A stretch of 64,000 nucleotides of DNA from Rhodobacterales bacterium LSUCC0387. Its GTDB lineage: Bacteria; Pseudomonadota; Alphaproteobacteria; Rhodobacterales; Rhodobacteraceae. The notes beneath the pieces were generated by a model, which had not been told where the DNA came from, did no database searches, and was given only the letters and a program-made list of their open reading frames with translations. Positions 37,752-47,362 of this stretch are shown here, piece after piece. Every line of letters begins with the position of its first letter. Position 1 is the first letter of the stretch. Position numbers and translations under genes: made by a program. The stretch spans positions 1,179,501-1,243,500 of the forward strand of contig WVSR01000001.1 in the NCBI GenBank assembly GCA_015689775.1. The letters run 5' to 3'.

Positions 37752-39396
37752 CTTGCGCGCCCTCCTGCGGGTAAAGCGCAGCCTTAAAGGGGTCTAGCCC
37801 TACGCGGCGATAGGTCGTGATGAAGGGCTCATCCACCCCATCGCGCAAGGTCAGGTAAGCGCGCAATAGACGCTCAAGCGCAGGGATTAGCGCATCGGCA
37901 GAAAAGCCGGGGCCTGCGCGCTCGCCGATTGCGGCCGCCTCGTTGTGATCGCCCCCAAGGGTGATTTGGTAATTCTCGACCCCCGCACGATCCAAGCCCA
38001 AAATCCCGATATGGCCCACATGGTGATGCCCGCAGGCATTGATGCAGCCTGAAATTTTGATTTTCAGCGCGCCAATTTCTTCCTCCAGCCCGATATCGCG
38101 AAAATGCGTGGCGATTTCCTTCGCAATAGGAATAGAGCGCGCCGTGGCCAAGGCGCAGTAATCCATGCCAGGGCAGGCGATAATATCCGAGATCTTCCCG
38201 ATATTGGCCGTGGCCAAACCCGCAGCCTTCAGGCGCTGATAGAGATCAGACAGGGCCGAGCGGGGAATATAGGGCAGGATTACGTTTTGCTCGTGGCTGA
38301 TGCGTAGCTCGTCATGCCCATAGGTTTCGGCAAGGTCGGCCAAGACTTCCATTTGCGTGGCGGTGGCATCACCGGGCGTTGCGCCATGGGATTTCATCGA
38401 TACCGTCACAATCGCGTAATTTGTATGGCGGTGTGCCGTTACGTTGCTGTCGATAAAGGCGCGCAAAGCGGGGCTTAGAGTTGGGGCGCTGTTGCCGCCC
38501 GTGTTAAAATCAGGGGGCGCAAAGTGGCCACGAATTTCTTCCAAAAGGCGTTGATCAACCCCTTTGAAAGCCGCACGGCGCGCGATTAATTCCTCTTCGA
38601 CAAGGCGTTTGATCTCGTCCAAGCCTGTCTCATGTAGGGTGATCTTAATGCGGGCCTTATATTTATTATCTCGCCGCCCGATCAGGTTATAAACCGCCAC
38701 AATTGCCTCGATATAGGGCAGAAGATCAGTCTCAGGCAGAAACTCTACCAAAACCTTGCCGATCATGGGCGTGCGGCCCAAGCCGCCCCCGACCAAGACC
38801 TGATAGCCAATCTCGCCATCGCGCGCGACAATGCGCAGGCCGATATCATGGGCGGCGGTGACGGCACGGTCATTGGGGCTGCCTGTTACAGCAATTTTGA
38901 ACTTGCGCGGCAGGAATTGAAATTCGGGATGATCGGTTGACCATTGGCGGATCAATTCCGCCACCGGGCGGGGGTCTGCAATCTCATCTGCAGCGGCCCC
39001 TGCAAAATGGTCAGCGGTGACATTGCGCACGGTGTTCCCCGAAGTTTGGATGGCGTGAAGGCCCACTTCGGCCAAAGCATCCAGAATATCGGGCACATCC
39101 TCCAATTTTGGCCAATTGAATTGGATGTTTTGGCGCGTGGTAAAATGGCCATAGCCCTTGTCCCATTGCCGCGCGACCCGCGCCAAGCCGCGCATCTGTG
39201 CTGAATTAAGCGTGCCATAGGGGATTGCCACGCGCAGCATATAGGCGTGGAGCTGCAGATATAGCCCGTTCATCAAGCGCAGAGGCTTAAACTCATCCTC
39301 GGTCAATTCGCCCGAAAGACGGCGGGCCACTTGCGCGCGGAATTGCGCGTTGCGGGCGCGCAGGAAATTTTCGTCAAACTCAGTGTAGCGATACAT
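37738..39396 (-). CDS. cysI: Ferredoxin-type sulfite (nitrite/sulfite) reductase
   Basis: Six-electron reductase with coupled siroheme and [4Fe-4S]. The cluster ligands are seen in CPGMDYCALATARSIP and SGCINACGHHHVGHIG, and the substrate-binding half has GHFTTRQNIQFNW. Start 39396 (MYRYTEFDENFLRARN) gives 552 residues with AAGG ahead; the longer open frame overlaps DUF2849 and is not real. Context with cysH, cysG and DUF934 shows assimilatory sulfite rather than nitrite reduction. Confidence 0.94.
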   Translation of the reverse strand: MYRYTEFDENFLRARNAQFRAQVARRLSGELTEDEFKPLRLMNGLYLQLHAYMLRVAIPYGTLNSAQMRGLARVARQWDKGYGHFTTRQNIQFNWPKLEDVPDILDALAEVGLHAIQTSGNTVRNVTADHFAGAAADEIADPRPVAELIRQWSTDHPEFQFLPRKFKIAVTGSPNDRAVTAAHDIGLRIVARDGEIGYQVLVGGGLGRTPMIGKVLVEFLPETDLLPYIEAIVAVYNLIGRRDNKYKARIKITLHETGLDEIKRLVEEELIARRAAFKGVDQRLLEEIRGHFAPPDFNTGGNSAPTLSPALRAFIDSNVTAHRHTNYAIVTVSMKSHGATPGDATATQMEVLADLAETYGHDELRISHEQNVILPYIPRSALSDLYQRLKAAGLATANIGKISDIIACPGMDYCALATARSIPIAKEIATHFRDIGLEEEIGALKIKISGCINACGHHHVGHIGILGLDRAGVENYQITLGGDHNEAAAIGERAGPGFSADALIPALERLLRAYLTLRDGVDEPFITTYRRVGLDPFKAALYPQEGAQDVAA

Positions 39397-39401
39397 CTGC
39401 C

Positions 39402-39704
39402 TTACCCTTGCGCTTGTTCTTGTTTGCCGTGGGGATAGTTTGAGGGGCCGCGCATCCGAAATGCCTCGCGAAAATGCGCAGGCGCGGGCCCTGTTTCGGT
39501 TGTAATGGCATCGATCAGATAGGGGCCGACCACCAGATCGCTTTGCGCGAAGGCTGTAGCAAGCGCGGCCTCGGCCGTGGCGATGTCGCTGAAGACAACC
39601 GCATCGGTGATTGCCTGCGCCCATCTTTGGTCTGCCGCCCAATAGACCACATCCCCAAGACGCAGGTCATTTGCGGTCAGAATTTTGGAATAATCGCGGC
39701 TCAT
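39402..39704 (-). CDS. DUF2849 protein of the sulfate assimilation operon
   Basis: A 100-residue protein (TANDLRLGDVVYWAADQRWA) of the DUF2849 family, which recurs between cysG and cysI in alphaproteobacteria. No membrane segment or enzyme motif. It overlaps the cysG end by four bases (ATGA) and ends five bases before cysI, so it is firmly in the operon. An accessory role in siroheme use or sulfite reduction is inferred from position only. Confidence 0.88.
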   Translation of the reverse strand: MSRDYSKILTANDLRLGDVVYWAADQRWAQAITDAVVFSDIATAEAALATAFAQSDLVVGPYLIDAITTETGPAPAHFREAFRMRGPSNYPHGKQEQAQG

Positions 39705-41098
39705 AACGCAATCTCCGCTTTGAGAGTGTTGAGGGACGTGCGCGCGGCGCGCGGCGTAAGCCCATATAGGATCACCGCAGGCGCACCTTTGCCTTGGGCC
39801 TCAATGGCGTGGGCAAGATGTGCAAGATCGGTATCGATGACATGGGTGTCGGCGCGGCTTGCATGTTCGACCACAGTGACGGGTGTGTCGGGGCGCGCGC
39901 CATGCATCAAAAGCCGCCCTTGGATAAAGCGCGCACCGCGCTTGCCCATATAAATTGCTGCCACCTCGCCACTGCGCGCAAGGCCGCGCCAATCATGTTC
40001 GGCAAACCCTGCCACATCATGACCCGTGAGAAATCGCAGCGCAGAATTGCGCCCCCGTTTGGTCAGGCTTTGCCCGATTTGCGCGGCGGCGGCGCTTGCC
40101 GCCGTGATACCTGGAATAATCGACCATGGGATATCAGCATCGGAAAGCGCATCAATCTCATCATCCAAGCGACCATAGACGCACGGATCGCCCGCCTTGA
40201 GGCGCACCACCTTTGCGCCGGCGCGCACATGTTCCACCATAAGAGCAGAAATATCTTCTTGCTTCATCGCAGGGCCAAAGCCGGTTTTTCCTGCATCAAT
40301 CAGCACCGCCTCGCGCCGTGCAAGCTCTAGGATTTGAGGCGAGATCAAGCGGTCATGGATCACCACTTCGGCCTCATCAAGGGCTTTGCGCGCCTTGAGT
40401 GTTAGAAGTTCGGGGTCGCCCGGGCCTGCACCGACCAAAAGTACCTCGCCCATTGGGGCGGTGGCGGTCAGGCTGTCCGTTAGTAGGGTTTCAAGCGCAC
40501 CATCAAGACCTGCTTCACCCTCCGCCGCAAAGATCCGTGGCGCGATTTGATCATAATAGTGCGCCCAAAACCTGCGCCGCGCGGCCCCTTCGGCCAGGGT
40601 TTCGACCTGCGGGCGAAAGGATTTCGCCACACGGGCAAAAATCCCAAGGGCAGGGCTTAACCTCTCCTCCAAGTCGCGCTTGATCCGCCGCGCCAAAACG
40701 GGCGCCGCGCCTTCGGTGCCGATGGCAATCGTCACGGGGTCACGATCAACGATGGCGGGGGTGATGAATTCGGATGCCTCGAGATTGTCGACCCAATTCA
40801 CCAATGCACCATCCGCGCGGGCCAAACCAATGACGCGAGCATCTTCCGCATTGTCATCATTAGCGGCGTAAAAGAGGGCGGTACAAAACGCATCCCCTGC
40901 CACAAGCGCACGCTTGGTCAAGGTGATCTTGCCTTTGGCAGCCAAATCCAAAACCGCAGGGGCAGGGTTGGCCGCAAATACCCAAATGCGCGCTTTGGTC
41001 TTGAGCAGCAAGCGCAGCTTGGCCAAGGCGCATTCGCCGGCGCCTGACACGATCACACGCCGTCCCGCGAGATTTAGGAAGATCGGAAAATGCTGCAT
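39701..41098 (-). CDS. cysG: Siroheme synthase (multifunctional CysG)
   Basis: Makes siroheme for the sulfite reductase. The N-terminal third is the NAD-dependent dehydrogenase/ferrochelatase part (PIFLNLAGRRVIVSGAGE). The C-terminal half is uroporphyrinogen III methyltransferase with VGAGPGDPELLTLKA, LKAGDPCVYGR and IPGITAASAAAA. Start 41098 has GGAG nine bases upstream and yields 465 residues; the frame to 41287 runs into the divergent regulator. First gene of cysG-DUF2849-cysI-cysH-DUF934. Confidence 0.95.
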   Translation of the reverse strand: MQHFPIFLNLAGRRVIVSGAGECALAKLRLLLKTKARIWVFAANPAPAVLDLAAKGKITLTKRALVAGDAFCTALFYAANDDNAEDARVIGLARADGALVNWVDNLEASEFITPAIVDRDPVTIAIGTEGAAPVLARRIKRDLEERLSPALGIFARVAKSFRPQVETLAEGAARRRFWAHYYDQIAPRIFAAEGEAGLDGALETLLTDSLTATAPMGEVLLVGAGPGDPELLTLKARKALDEAEVVIHDRLISPQILELARREAVLIDAGKTGFGPAMKQEDISALMVEHVRAGAKVVRLKAGDPCVYGRLDDEIDALSDADIPWSIIPGITAASAAAAQIGQSLTKRGRNSALRFLTGHDVAGFAEHDWRGLARSGEVAAIYMGKRGARFIQGRLLMHGARPDTPVTVVEHASRADTHVIDTDLAHLAHAIEAQGKGAPAVILYGLTPRAARTSLNTLKAEIAL

Positions 41099-41236
41099 GG
41101 TCAAAACTCCGCGTTCGATGAGTGTGATATAGAATAATTTCCTAAAATTTTGTAGATGTGTCTTGCAAATAGGGACATATGTTCGGTATTGATGGCGCAT
41201 AACCTCTCGCTGTTCTGGTGATGAAAGGCTTTGCGG

Positions 41237-41716
41237 ATGGCTGTTCAAATAGACGAGACCGATCGAAAAATCCTTGCGGTGCTGCAAGAGGATGCAAGCC
41301 TATCTTTAGATGAAATCGCGCGCCGTGTTGGCTCGTCCAAGACGCCTGTTTGGACACGGATTCGCCGCATGAAAGAGGCGGGGATTATCGGGCGACATAC
41401 TGTGGAATTGGATGCCGATGCCTTGGGGCTTGAGGCTTGTTTTTTCGTTTTGATCCGCACATCTGAACATGATGTAGAGTGGCAAAAGACGTTCTTGCGC
41501 AGCCTCAAATCCCGTCCCGAAGTGTTGGAGGCGCATCGCCTAGCAGGCGAGATTGACTATATTTTGAAGGTTCGGGTGCGCAATGCGCGCGCCTATGACG
41601 CCTTTTATCAGGCCTTGATTTCAGAGGTTAAAATCTACAACGTCACAGCATTGCTTTCGATGGAGGAGATCAAATCCACCTCCATGTTGCCGTTGGGATT
41701 GGCCGAGGTGAAATGA
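41237..41716 (+). CDS. Lrp/AsnC family transcriptional regulator
   Basis: DNA-binding regulator with an N-terminal winged helix-turn-helix (LSLDEIARRVGSSKTPVWTR) and a C-terminal RAM ligand domain (about 65-150). 159 residues; start 41237 follows AAAGG. It is divergent from cysG, with 138 bases between, containing an AT-rich stretch with AATTT and AAATT in inverted order (about 41135-41150). By position it is a likely controller of the sulfate operon. Confidence 0.92.
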   Translation: MAVQIDETDRKILAVLQEDASLSLDEIARRVGSSKTPVWTRIRRMKEAGIIGRHTVELDADALGLEACFFVLIRTSEHDVEWQKTFLRSLKSRPEVLEAHRLAGEIDYILKVRVRNARAYDAFYQALISEVKIYNVTALLSMEEIKSTSMLPLGLAEVK

Positions 41717-42537
41717 TATCAGACAGGATCTTATCTGACCCTATTTTGCACGACCATCTGCCAAGCGCACCTTGGATGGCCGAGGCGACCCGCCGCCTGC
41801 CAGGGATACAACCTGTGTCAATGTCTGACTGGCTGATACGGGACGAGCGTTATGCAGAACAAATGGCCTTGCGAGATCATCTGTTGGCGGCGCATCGCGC
41901 GCTGGTGTTTGAATGCCAAAAAGGCGCAGAAGCCGCTTGTGCCGAGTTGTGCAATATGGTGGTCGCACATCTGCCTGACGGCTTTCTCCGTCAAGGCCGC
42001 GTAATCATCCGACCAGATGGGGTGGCGATTGATCTTGATGCTGATCACCCGTTAATCACTGCGGCCTGTATTGTGCAGGAAGATCTGTGCATCCTCACCC
42101 ATGATGCCCTGCAGGGCGAGCATCTACTGAGTGCAGCGGTTTTGTGCTTTCCTGCCAGTTGGACATTGGCGGAAAAGATTGGACGGCCTTTGACCGCGAT
42201 CCATATTCCCGTTGAAAAATACGATGAGGCAATGGCAATGCGCGTGCAGCGCTTGTTTGATATGGTGCGGGTGGATCAACCGCTTTGGCGGCAGAACGCG
42301 CTTTTTTATCAAAACCCTGCTCTGTTTCAGCCTGCCTCAGAGGCGCAACCACGCAAAACCCCTGAACGGCGACCAGAATTTTTGCGCTCCGAGCGGCAGG
42401 TGATTTTGCGTCTGCCCCTCACAGGCGCGATGGTGTTTTCGATCCACACATGGGTTCTGCCTTTTGGGCAATTGAGCCTTGAACAGGTCGAAGGTTTGGC
42501 TGCCCATCCCGTTCATTACGCGGGGCGCTCGGTCTGA
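41713..42537 (+). CDS. DUF3445 protein (heme-dependent oxidative N-demethylase-like)
   Basis: Family of PF11927, which includes heme-dependent oxidative N-demethylase alpha subunits with a PAS-like heme pocket. The 274 residues contain VQEDLCILTHD, SAAVLCFPASWTLAEKIGRP and IHIPVEKYDEAMAMRVQRLF, all family hallmarks. It overlaps the Lrp gene by four bases (ATGA), so the two form an operon. The companion subunits of the demethylase are not nearby; the substrate is unknown. Confidence 0.82.
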   Translation: MISDRILSDPILHDHLPSAPWMAEATRRLPGIQPVSMSDWLIRDERYAEQMALRDHLLAAHRALVFECQKGAEAACAELCNMVVAHLPDGFLRQGRVIIRPDGVAIDLDADHPLITAACIVQEDLCILTHDALQGEHLLSAAVLCFPASWTLAEKIGRPLTAIHIPVEKYDEAMAMRVQRLFDMVRVDQPLWRQNALFYQNPALFQPASEAQPRKTPERRPEFLRSERQVILRLPLTGAMVFSIHTWVLPFGQLSLEQVEGLAAHPVHYAGRSV

Positions 42538-42540
42538 GGC

Positions 42541-43617
42541 CTATTTGAAATGTTTCGACAGTTTTAATCCTTGACCTTGATAGTTTGAGGCAATCTCACG
42601 GCCATAAAGCGTGCTCGGCAGGCTTTCCATCCGTTCGTAAACCAAGCGTCCGACTACCTGCCCATGTTCCAGCACAAAGGGGGCTTCGTGGCAGCGCACC
42701 TCAAGAACCCCGCGCGCGGGTTGGCCATGGCCAAAGCCTGGATCGAAGAAGCCTGCGTAGTGCACGCGGAATTCTCCAACCATTGCGAGATAGGGCGACA
42801 TCTCCGCCGCGCAATCGGGCGGGATCGAGACTTCCTCGCGGCTCACCAGAATGTAAAACGCACCAGGATCAAGGATGATACGGCCTTGATCTGTATGGAT
42901 TTCTTCCCAAAAATCGCGCGCGTCATAGGCCCCGACTCGATCGAGATCAATCACGCCCGTATGAGGTTTGGCGCGATAGCCGACAAGGGTGCCGCTCTCG
43001 CGCTTTAGGTCAACTGAGAACCCCAATCCTTCGTCAATCACAGCTGTCTCGCCCGAGACAAGCGGGCTTTCTGCGTGGCGTGCGCGCAATTCATCATCGC
43101 TGAGAACCGCTTGCCCTTGGCGAAAACGGATTTGATTAAGCCGCGCGCCCGCCCGCACCAGAACCGAGAAACTGCGCGGGCAAATTTCGGCATAAAGCGG
43201 CCCTTTATAGCCATCTGTGATGCGATCAAATTCTGTGCCGCTATCGGTTATGGTGCGCGTCAAAAGGTCAAGGCGCCCGGTTGAACTTTTGGCATTGGCA
43301 ACCGCGCTAATTCCTTGGGGCAGATTTAAGCCCTCCATCAGGGGCACTACATAAACGCAGCCCTTCTCCAACACTGCGCCTGAGCTGATGTCGATTTTAT
43401 GCATCTCAAATTCGGCCAACCGATCTGCGACCAGTGCGCCTTTGCCTGCAAGAAATGAGGCGCGTACTCTATAGGCAACGGGGCCAAGGCGCAGGTCAAG
43501 ACTGGCGGGTTGCACTTGGGTTTCTGCAGGTGGGGCAGTGAGCGTGATCTGGCCATCTGCGATCATCGCCTCAATCCGATGATCTGGCAGCACACCCCGT
43601 GTCTCATCTCTCGCCAT
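42541..43617 (-). CDS. dcd: 2'-deoxycytidine 5'-triphosphate deaminase, double-domain form
   Basis: Deaminates dCTP to dUTP. The 358 residues are about twice the length of E. coli Dcd. The N-terminal module has PASLDLRLG, AKSSTGRLDLLTR and TEFDRITDGYKG, and a second similar module follows from about residue 190 (YILVSREEVSIPP, VHYAGFFDPGFG). This long form is usual in Rhodobacterales. Start 43617 has GGAGG eight bases upstream. Lies 24 bases past the tRNA-Pro terminator. Confidence 0.9.
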   Translation of the reverse strand: MARDETRGVLPDHRIEAMIADGQITLTAPPAETQVQPASLDLRLGPVAYRVRASFLAGKGALVADRLAEFEMHKIDISSGAVLEKGCVYVVPLMEGLNLPQGISAVANAKSSTGRLDLLTRTITDSGTEFDRITDGYKGPLYAEICPRSFSVLVRAGARLNQIRFRQGQAVLSDDELRARHAESPLVSGETAVIDEGLGFSVDLKRESGTLVGYRAKPHTGVIDLDRVGAYDARDFWEEIHTDQGRIILDPGAFYILVSREEVSIPPDCAAEMSPYLAMVGEFRVHYAGFFDPGFGHGQPARGVLEVRCHEAPFVLEHGQVVGRLVYERMESLPSTLYGREIASNYQGQGLKLSKHFK

Positions 43618-43645
43618 TGCGAACCCTCCCTTGACCATTATCCAA

Positions 43646-43683
43646 GAAAAAACCGCCCCGCCGCAAAGGGCAAGAGCGGTTTT
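43646..43683 (-). terminator. Terminator after tRNA-Pro
   Basis: On the minus strand AAAACCGC pairs with GCGGTTTT (plus coordinates 43676-43683 and 43649-43656), ending in TTTTTT. It lies nine bases past the tRNA 3' end. Confidence 0.75.
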
Positions 43684-43691
43684 CAAAAATC

Positions 43692-43768
43692 TGGTCGGGC
43701 TAGCAGGACTTGAACCTGCGACCTTCCGTCCCCCAGACGGACGCGCTACCAGGCTGCGCTATAGCCCG
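43692..43768 (-). tRNA. tRNA-Pro(GGG)
   Basis: Full cloverleaf on the minus strand: acceptor CGGGCTA/TAGCCCG, D stem GCGC/GCGC, anticodon stem TCCGT/ACGGA with loop CTGGGGG (anticodon GGG). The T arm is GCAGG-TTCAAGT-CCTGC, with discriminator A. The 3' CCA is encoded (43692-43694). 77 bases. It follows the merR-type gene, the usual arrangement in the family. Confidence 0.96.
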
Positions 43769-43841
43769 AATGGAGTTCTTCTACCGATTTTGTGGCGTGG
43801 CGCAAGGGCTAGGGCGTATGAATTTCGACAAAGCGCGGGCT

Positions 43842-44378
43842 TTACCCATGAGCTGTAGCCATGAGCCCCGCCTGTAGCTTGCGCAGCCGTGCAAGGATCG
43901 GGGCGGATTGCACCTCTGGCAATGATTTCAGCACCGCTTTGCGTGCATTCAGCGCGGCTAACCCATCAGGTAGAGGCGTGGGGGTTGCCTGTGTCACAGG
44001 CTGAGCGGGAGTGGGACGCGGCGCGGGGCTTGGCATATTTTCTTCGCGCGCCATCTCTGCAATGCTCGGTGCCGGTTGCGCCTGGGCCACCATCATATCG
44101 GGGTCAACCTCTGGAGCGCGCGCGGCGACAGCCGTAACCCCCTTTTCGCGAAGAAGGCGCTGCACGCCCCGGATGGTCATGCCTTCATCATGCAGCAGCA
44201 CCTTGATCCCACCGATCAGGCGCATATCGGTGGGGCGATAATAGCGCCGCCCGCCTGCGCGTTTTATGGGTTTAATCTGGGTGAATTTGCTTTCCCAAAA
44301 CCGCAACACATGTGCCGCGACACCAAGCCAGTCAGCGACTTCGCGAATGGTGCGAAAGGCATCGGGGGATTTGGCCAT
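43842..44378 (-). CDS. MerR family transcriptional regulator
   Basis: One-component regulator with an N-terminal MerR winged helix ([21 protein letters not shown], then [14 protein letters not shown]), residues about 8-75. An Ala/Pro-rich linker (about 95-140) and a short helical end follow. 178 residues. No Cys-rich metal site is seen, so the signal is unknown. It follows ihfA by 12 bases in the conserved fabH-ihfA-merR order. Confidence 0.9.
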   Translation of the reverse strand: MAKSPDAFRTIREVADWLGVAAHVLRFWESKFTQIKPIKRAGGRRYYRPTDMRLIGGIKVLLHDEGMTIRGVQRLLREKGVTAVAARAPEVDPDMMVAQAQPAPSIAEMAREENMPSPAPRPTPAQPVTQATPTPLPDGLAALNARKAVLKSLPEVQSAPILARLRKLQAGLMATAHG

Positions 44379-44390
44379 CCCGGTCGATCC

Positions 44391-44696
44391 TTAGCGTTTC
44401 TTATTGCCGTCTGCGACCCGTTCTTTCATCAAATGGGAGGGACGAAAACTGACGACATGGCGGGGAGTAATCGGGACTTCTTCGCCTGTTTTTGGGTTGC
44501 GACCAATGCGTTCAGATTTGGCGCGTACACCAAATGTGCCGAAAGACGAGATTTTGACCTGCCCCCCTTCGACCAATGCGTCTGACATCAACTCAATCAC
44601 ACGCTCAACAAGGTCGCTGCTTTCATTGCGCGACAAACCCACTTCACGAAACACGGCTTCGGATAAATCCATCCGTGTCAGCGTCTTATTGCTCAT
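44391..44696 (-). CDS. ihfA: Integration host factor subunit alpha
   Basis: DNA-bending protein that pairs with IhfB. The 101 residues show the HU/IHF fold with [20 protein letters not shown] (about 50-69) and the beta arm with [35 protein letters not shown] is IHF alpha-like rather than HU-like. It lies between fabH and the MerR gene. Confidence 0.95.
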   Translation of the reverse strand: MSNKTLTRMDLSEAVFREVGLSRNESSDLVERVIELMSDALVEGGQVKISSFGTFGVRAKSERIGRNPKTGEEVPITPRHVVSFRPSHLMKERVADGNKKR

Positions 44697-44814
44697 TGCT
44701 CATGTCCTCCCGACATTGGCGCAGCGGTATAAGGGTTATTCTAGCACGGCCACAGAATGAGCAATGCTGAGGCGCGAGTCAATCGCCGTGACGTAAGGGT
44801 AAGATTTTAGCTTG

Positions 44815-45789
44815 TTACCAGCGCAAAACAACCGCACCCCAAGCCAAGCCACCGCCAATCGCTTCGGTTACCAATAGGTCACCTTTTTTGATCTGCCCGC
44901 GGGCAACCCCGACCGACAAAGCCAATGGGATAGATGCGGCTGACGTATTACCGTGATCTTGCACGGTGACGATCACTCGGTCCATATCGACCCCCATTTT
45001 TTGGGCGGTGCGGGTGATGATGCGTAAATTGGCCTGATGTGGCACGATCCAGTCGACATCTTGCGCCGCATTGCCCGAGCGATTGAGCGCGGCATGGGCG
45101 GTTTCGGCCAGTTTTTCGACCGCATGGCGGAACACTTCGCGCCCCTCCATCCGCAGATGACCCGTGGTTTGTGTCTGCGAGACACCGCCATCCACATACA
45201 GCAGATCACGGAATTGCCCGTCTGAATGCAGATCAACAGCCAAAACACCTCGATCTGTGGCCGCGCCTGCGCTAACTTCGGCACAGAGAAGAACGGCGCC
45301 CGCGCCATCCCCAAACAAAACGCAGGTTCCGCGATCTTCCCAATCCAAAATGCGGCTAAAGGTTTCTGCGCCAATCACCAAAATCCGCTTGGCCTGCCCA
45401 GAGAGAATATAAGCATTGGCGGTAGAAAGCGCATAGATAAACCCCGCGCATACGGCCTGCACATCAAAGGCAAAGCCCTGCGTCATCCCAAGCCCATGCT
45501 GCACTATCGTGGCTGTGGAGGGAAAGGTGAGATCTGGGGTTGAGGTGGCAACGATTATGCCATCGACATCGGCCGCAGACAGGCCCGCATGGGCCAAGGC
45601 AGCCTCACAGGCCTTGATCGCCATTTGGCTTGTTGTTTCCCCCTTGGCAGCGAAATGGCGCCGTTCAATCCCTGTGCGGGCACGAATCCACTCATCCGAA
45701 GTTTCGATTTGCGCTTCGAACTCCGAATTGGGCACAACCCGCTCGGGCAGGTAATGGCCAATTCCAGTTGCGACCGCGCGAAGTGTCAT
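44815..45789 (-). CDS. fabH: 3-oxoacyl-ACP synthase III
   Basis: Starts fatty-acid synthesis by condensing acetyl-CoA with malonyl-ACP. The catalytic Cys is in AFDVQAVCAGFIYAL, the His in DWIVPHQANLRI and the Asn in DHGNTSAASIP. 324 residues, complete. Its ATG overlaps the plsX stop by four bases, so phospholipid and fatty-acid initiation are co-translated. Confidence 0.97.
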   Translation of the reverse strand: MTLRAVATGIGHYLPERVVPNSEFEAQIETSDEWIRARTGIERRHFAAKGETTSQMAIKACEAALAHAGLSAADVDGIIVATSTPDLTFPSTATIVQHGLGMTQGFAFDVQAVCAGFIYALSTANAYILSGQAKRILVIGAETFSRILDWEDRGTCVLFGDGAGAVLLCAEVSAGAATDRGVLAVDLHSDGQFRDLLYVDGGVSQTQTTGHLRMEGREVFRHAVEKLAETAHAALNRSGNAAQDVDWIVPHQANLRIITRTAQKMGVDMDRVIVTVQDHGNTSAASIPLALSVGVARGQIKKGDLLVTEAIGGGLAWGAVVLRW

Positions 45790-46883
45790 GCGTGTTTCCC
45801 TTCCCCATGGACGATCCGATCTGCTGCGGTTTCCGCTTCGGCGATCTGTTTGGTCAACTGATCTGCAAAATCCGCTGCGGCCAATCGTGCCGCCAATTTG
45901 ATTGCGGCTGCTACCCCTGTTCCATCTGCCGAGCCGTGGCTTTTAACCACTGTGCCATTAAGGCCCAAGAAAACTCCGCCATTGACGCGGCGGGGATCCA
46001 TGCGTTTTTGCAACCTTTTGAGCGAACTATAGGCCATCACCGCAGCCAAGCGCGACAATATTGAATATTCAAACGCCTCGCGCAAAAATTCGCGGATAAG
46101 ACGGGCTGTGCCTTCGCCCGTTTTGAGCGCGACATTGCCTGTAAATCCGTCACACACGATCACATCGACCTTATCAGAGGGGATATCGCCTCCCTCGACA
46201 AAGCCCACAAATTCAAAATCTGCCGCAGGTGCGGCGCGGGCGGCAAGGTCGTAGGCATCGTGTAATTCCGTGCGACCCTTGTGTTCCTCGGTGCCAACAT
46301 TCAGGATCCCGACACGCGGGCGGGATTGATCCAGACCGCTGCGCGCATAGGCACTGCCCATCAGGGCAAAATGCAACAAATCTTGGGCATCGGCGCGGAT
46401 ATCAGCACCTACATCCAGCATGACGTTAAAGCCAGATGGGTTGCGCGAGGGCCACAAGACACCAATCGCGGGGCGGTTCACTCCTGGAATTTTGCGCAAC
46501 CGCAACATCGACAGCGCCATCAGCGCGCCCGTGTTGCCACAAGAAACAACGGCACGCGCCTCGCCGTTTTCTACGGCCTGAACCGCGCTCCACATCGAGC
46601 TGCCTTTGGCGTGGCGCACCACTTGTGAGGGTTTTGCACCCATTGTGACCACATCGTCACAATGGCGAATATCACAGCGTCCCGTTAGGCCACCGTGTTT
46701 GGCAAGCAGCTTTTTAAGGGTTTTGCTATCGCCATGTACGATGAACCGCAGGTCAGAGTTCTTGCGCACAGCTTTGGCCATGCCAGAAACAACTGCAGAG
46801 GGGCCAAGATCGCCCCCCATTGCATCAATCGATAGCACCGTTCCAGGAACTTGACGCCCAGTCAGAACGGATGTCTCTGTCAT
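45786..46883 (-). CDS. plsX: Phosphate acyltransferase PlsX
   Basis: Peripheral membrane enzyme that makes acyl-phosphate from acyl-ACP for phospholipid synthesis. Shows SIDAMGGDLGPSAVV at the start, VSCGNTGALMALS and VCDGFTGNVALKTGEG. 365 residues including a short extra N-terminus (MTETSVLTGRQVPG). Lies between rpmF and fabH in the standard order. Confidence 0.96.
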   Translation of the reverse strand: MTETSVLTGRQVPGTVLSIDAMGGDLGPSAVVSGMAKAVRKNSDLRFIVHGDSKTLKKLLAKHGGLTGRCDIRHCDDVVTMGAKPSQVVRHAKGSSMWSAVQAVENGEARAVVSCGNTGALMALSMLRLRKIPGVNRPAIGVLWPSRNPSGFNVMLDVGADIRADAQDLLHFALMGSAYARSGLDQSRPRVGILNVGTEEHKGRTELHDAYDLAARAAPAADFEFVGFVEGGDIPSDKVDVIVCDGFTGNVALKTGEGTARLIREFLREAFEYSILSRLAAVMAYSSLKRLQKRMDPRRVNGGVFLGLNGTVVKSHGSADGTGVAAAIKLAARLAAADFADQLTKQIAEAETAADRIVHGEGKHA

Positions 46884-46922
46884 GAGTTTTAAATCCGCTT
46901 GCCTCGGAAAAACGCGAGGCCC

Positions 46923-47129
46923 TTAGGCCGCGTCATCATCGAGATCAATCTCGTCTGCTCGGGCAATAACCTCGCGGTCACTGTAGCTGCCGCATGACGG
47001 GCAGACGTGGTGGGGGCGCTTCAGCTCACCACAACTTGAGCATTCATTTGGATTGCCGGCGGTCAACGCGTCATGCGAACGGCGTTGGTTGCGGCGCGAG
47101 CGGGTCACTCGGTTCTGGGGGACAGCCAT
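46923..47129 (-). CDS. rpmF: 50S ribosomal protein L32
   Basis: 68-residue ribosomal protein. It begins [20 protein letters not shown] and has the four-Cys zinc ribbon ECSSC...VCPSC. The acidic end [10 protein letters not shown] is typical of alphaproteobacteria. It follows DUF177 and precedes plsX. Confidence 0.97.
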   Translation of the reverse strand: MAVPQNRVTRSRRNQRRSHDALTAGNPNECSSCGELKRPHHVCPSCGSYSDREVIARADEIDLDDDAA

Positions 47130-47362
47130 GTCTCAACCTCGGTTTTGTTAAGGGCTTCGCGGTCTAGATTGACCAAAAGGGAGTAGCCCATCGTCACGTT
47201 TCAGATCTCTGTCACATTTTTTTCACCAAAGGGCAACCTGTGATGCGCGGTTCAATGGATGATCGGCCCGAAAAACGTGCGCAAAATTGGGATACGATCC
47301 AACTGGCGATTGAGGGCGGGAACATACAAAGATTCTGTACCTATGCAAGCCCTAATAGATCT

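Noticed and set aside
37738-39642. Extended cysI frame upstream of 39396
   Set aside because: The extra 82 codons overlap DUF2849 in another frame and show no sulfite-reductase similarity. MYRYTEFDENF with AAGG ahead is the real start.
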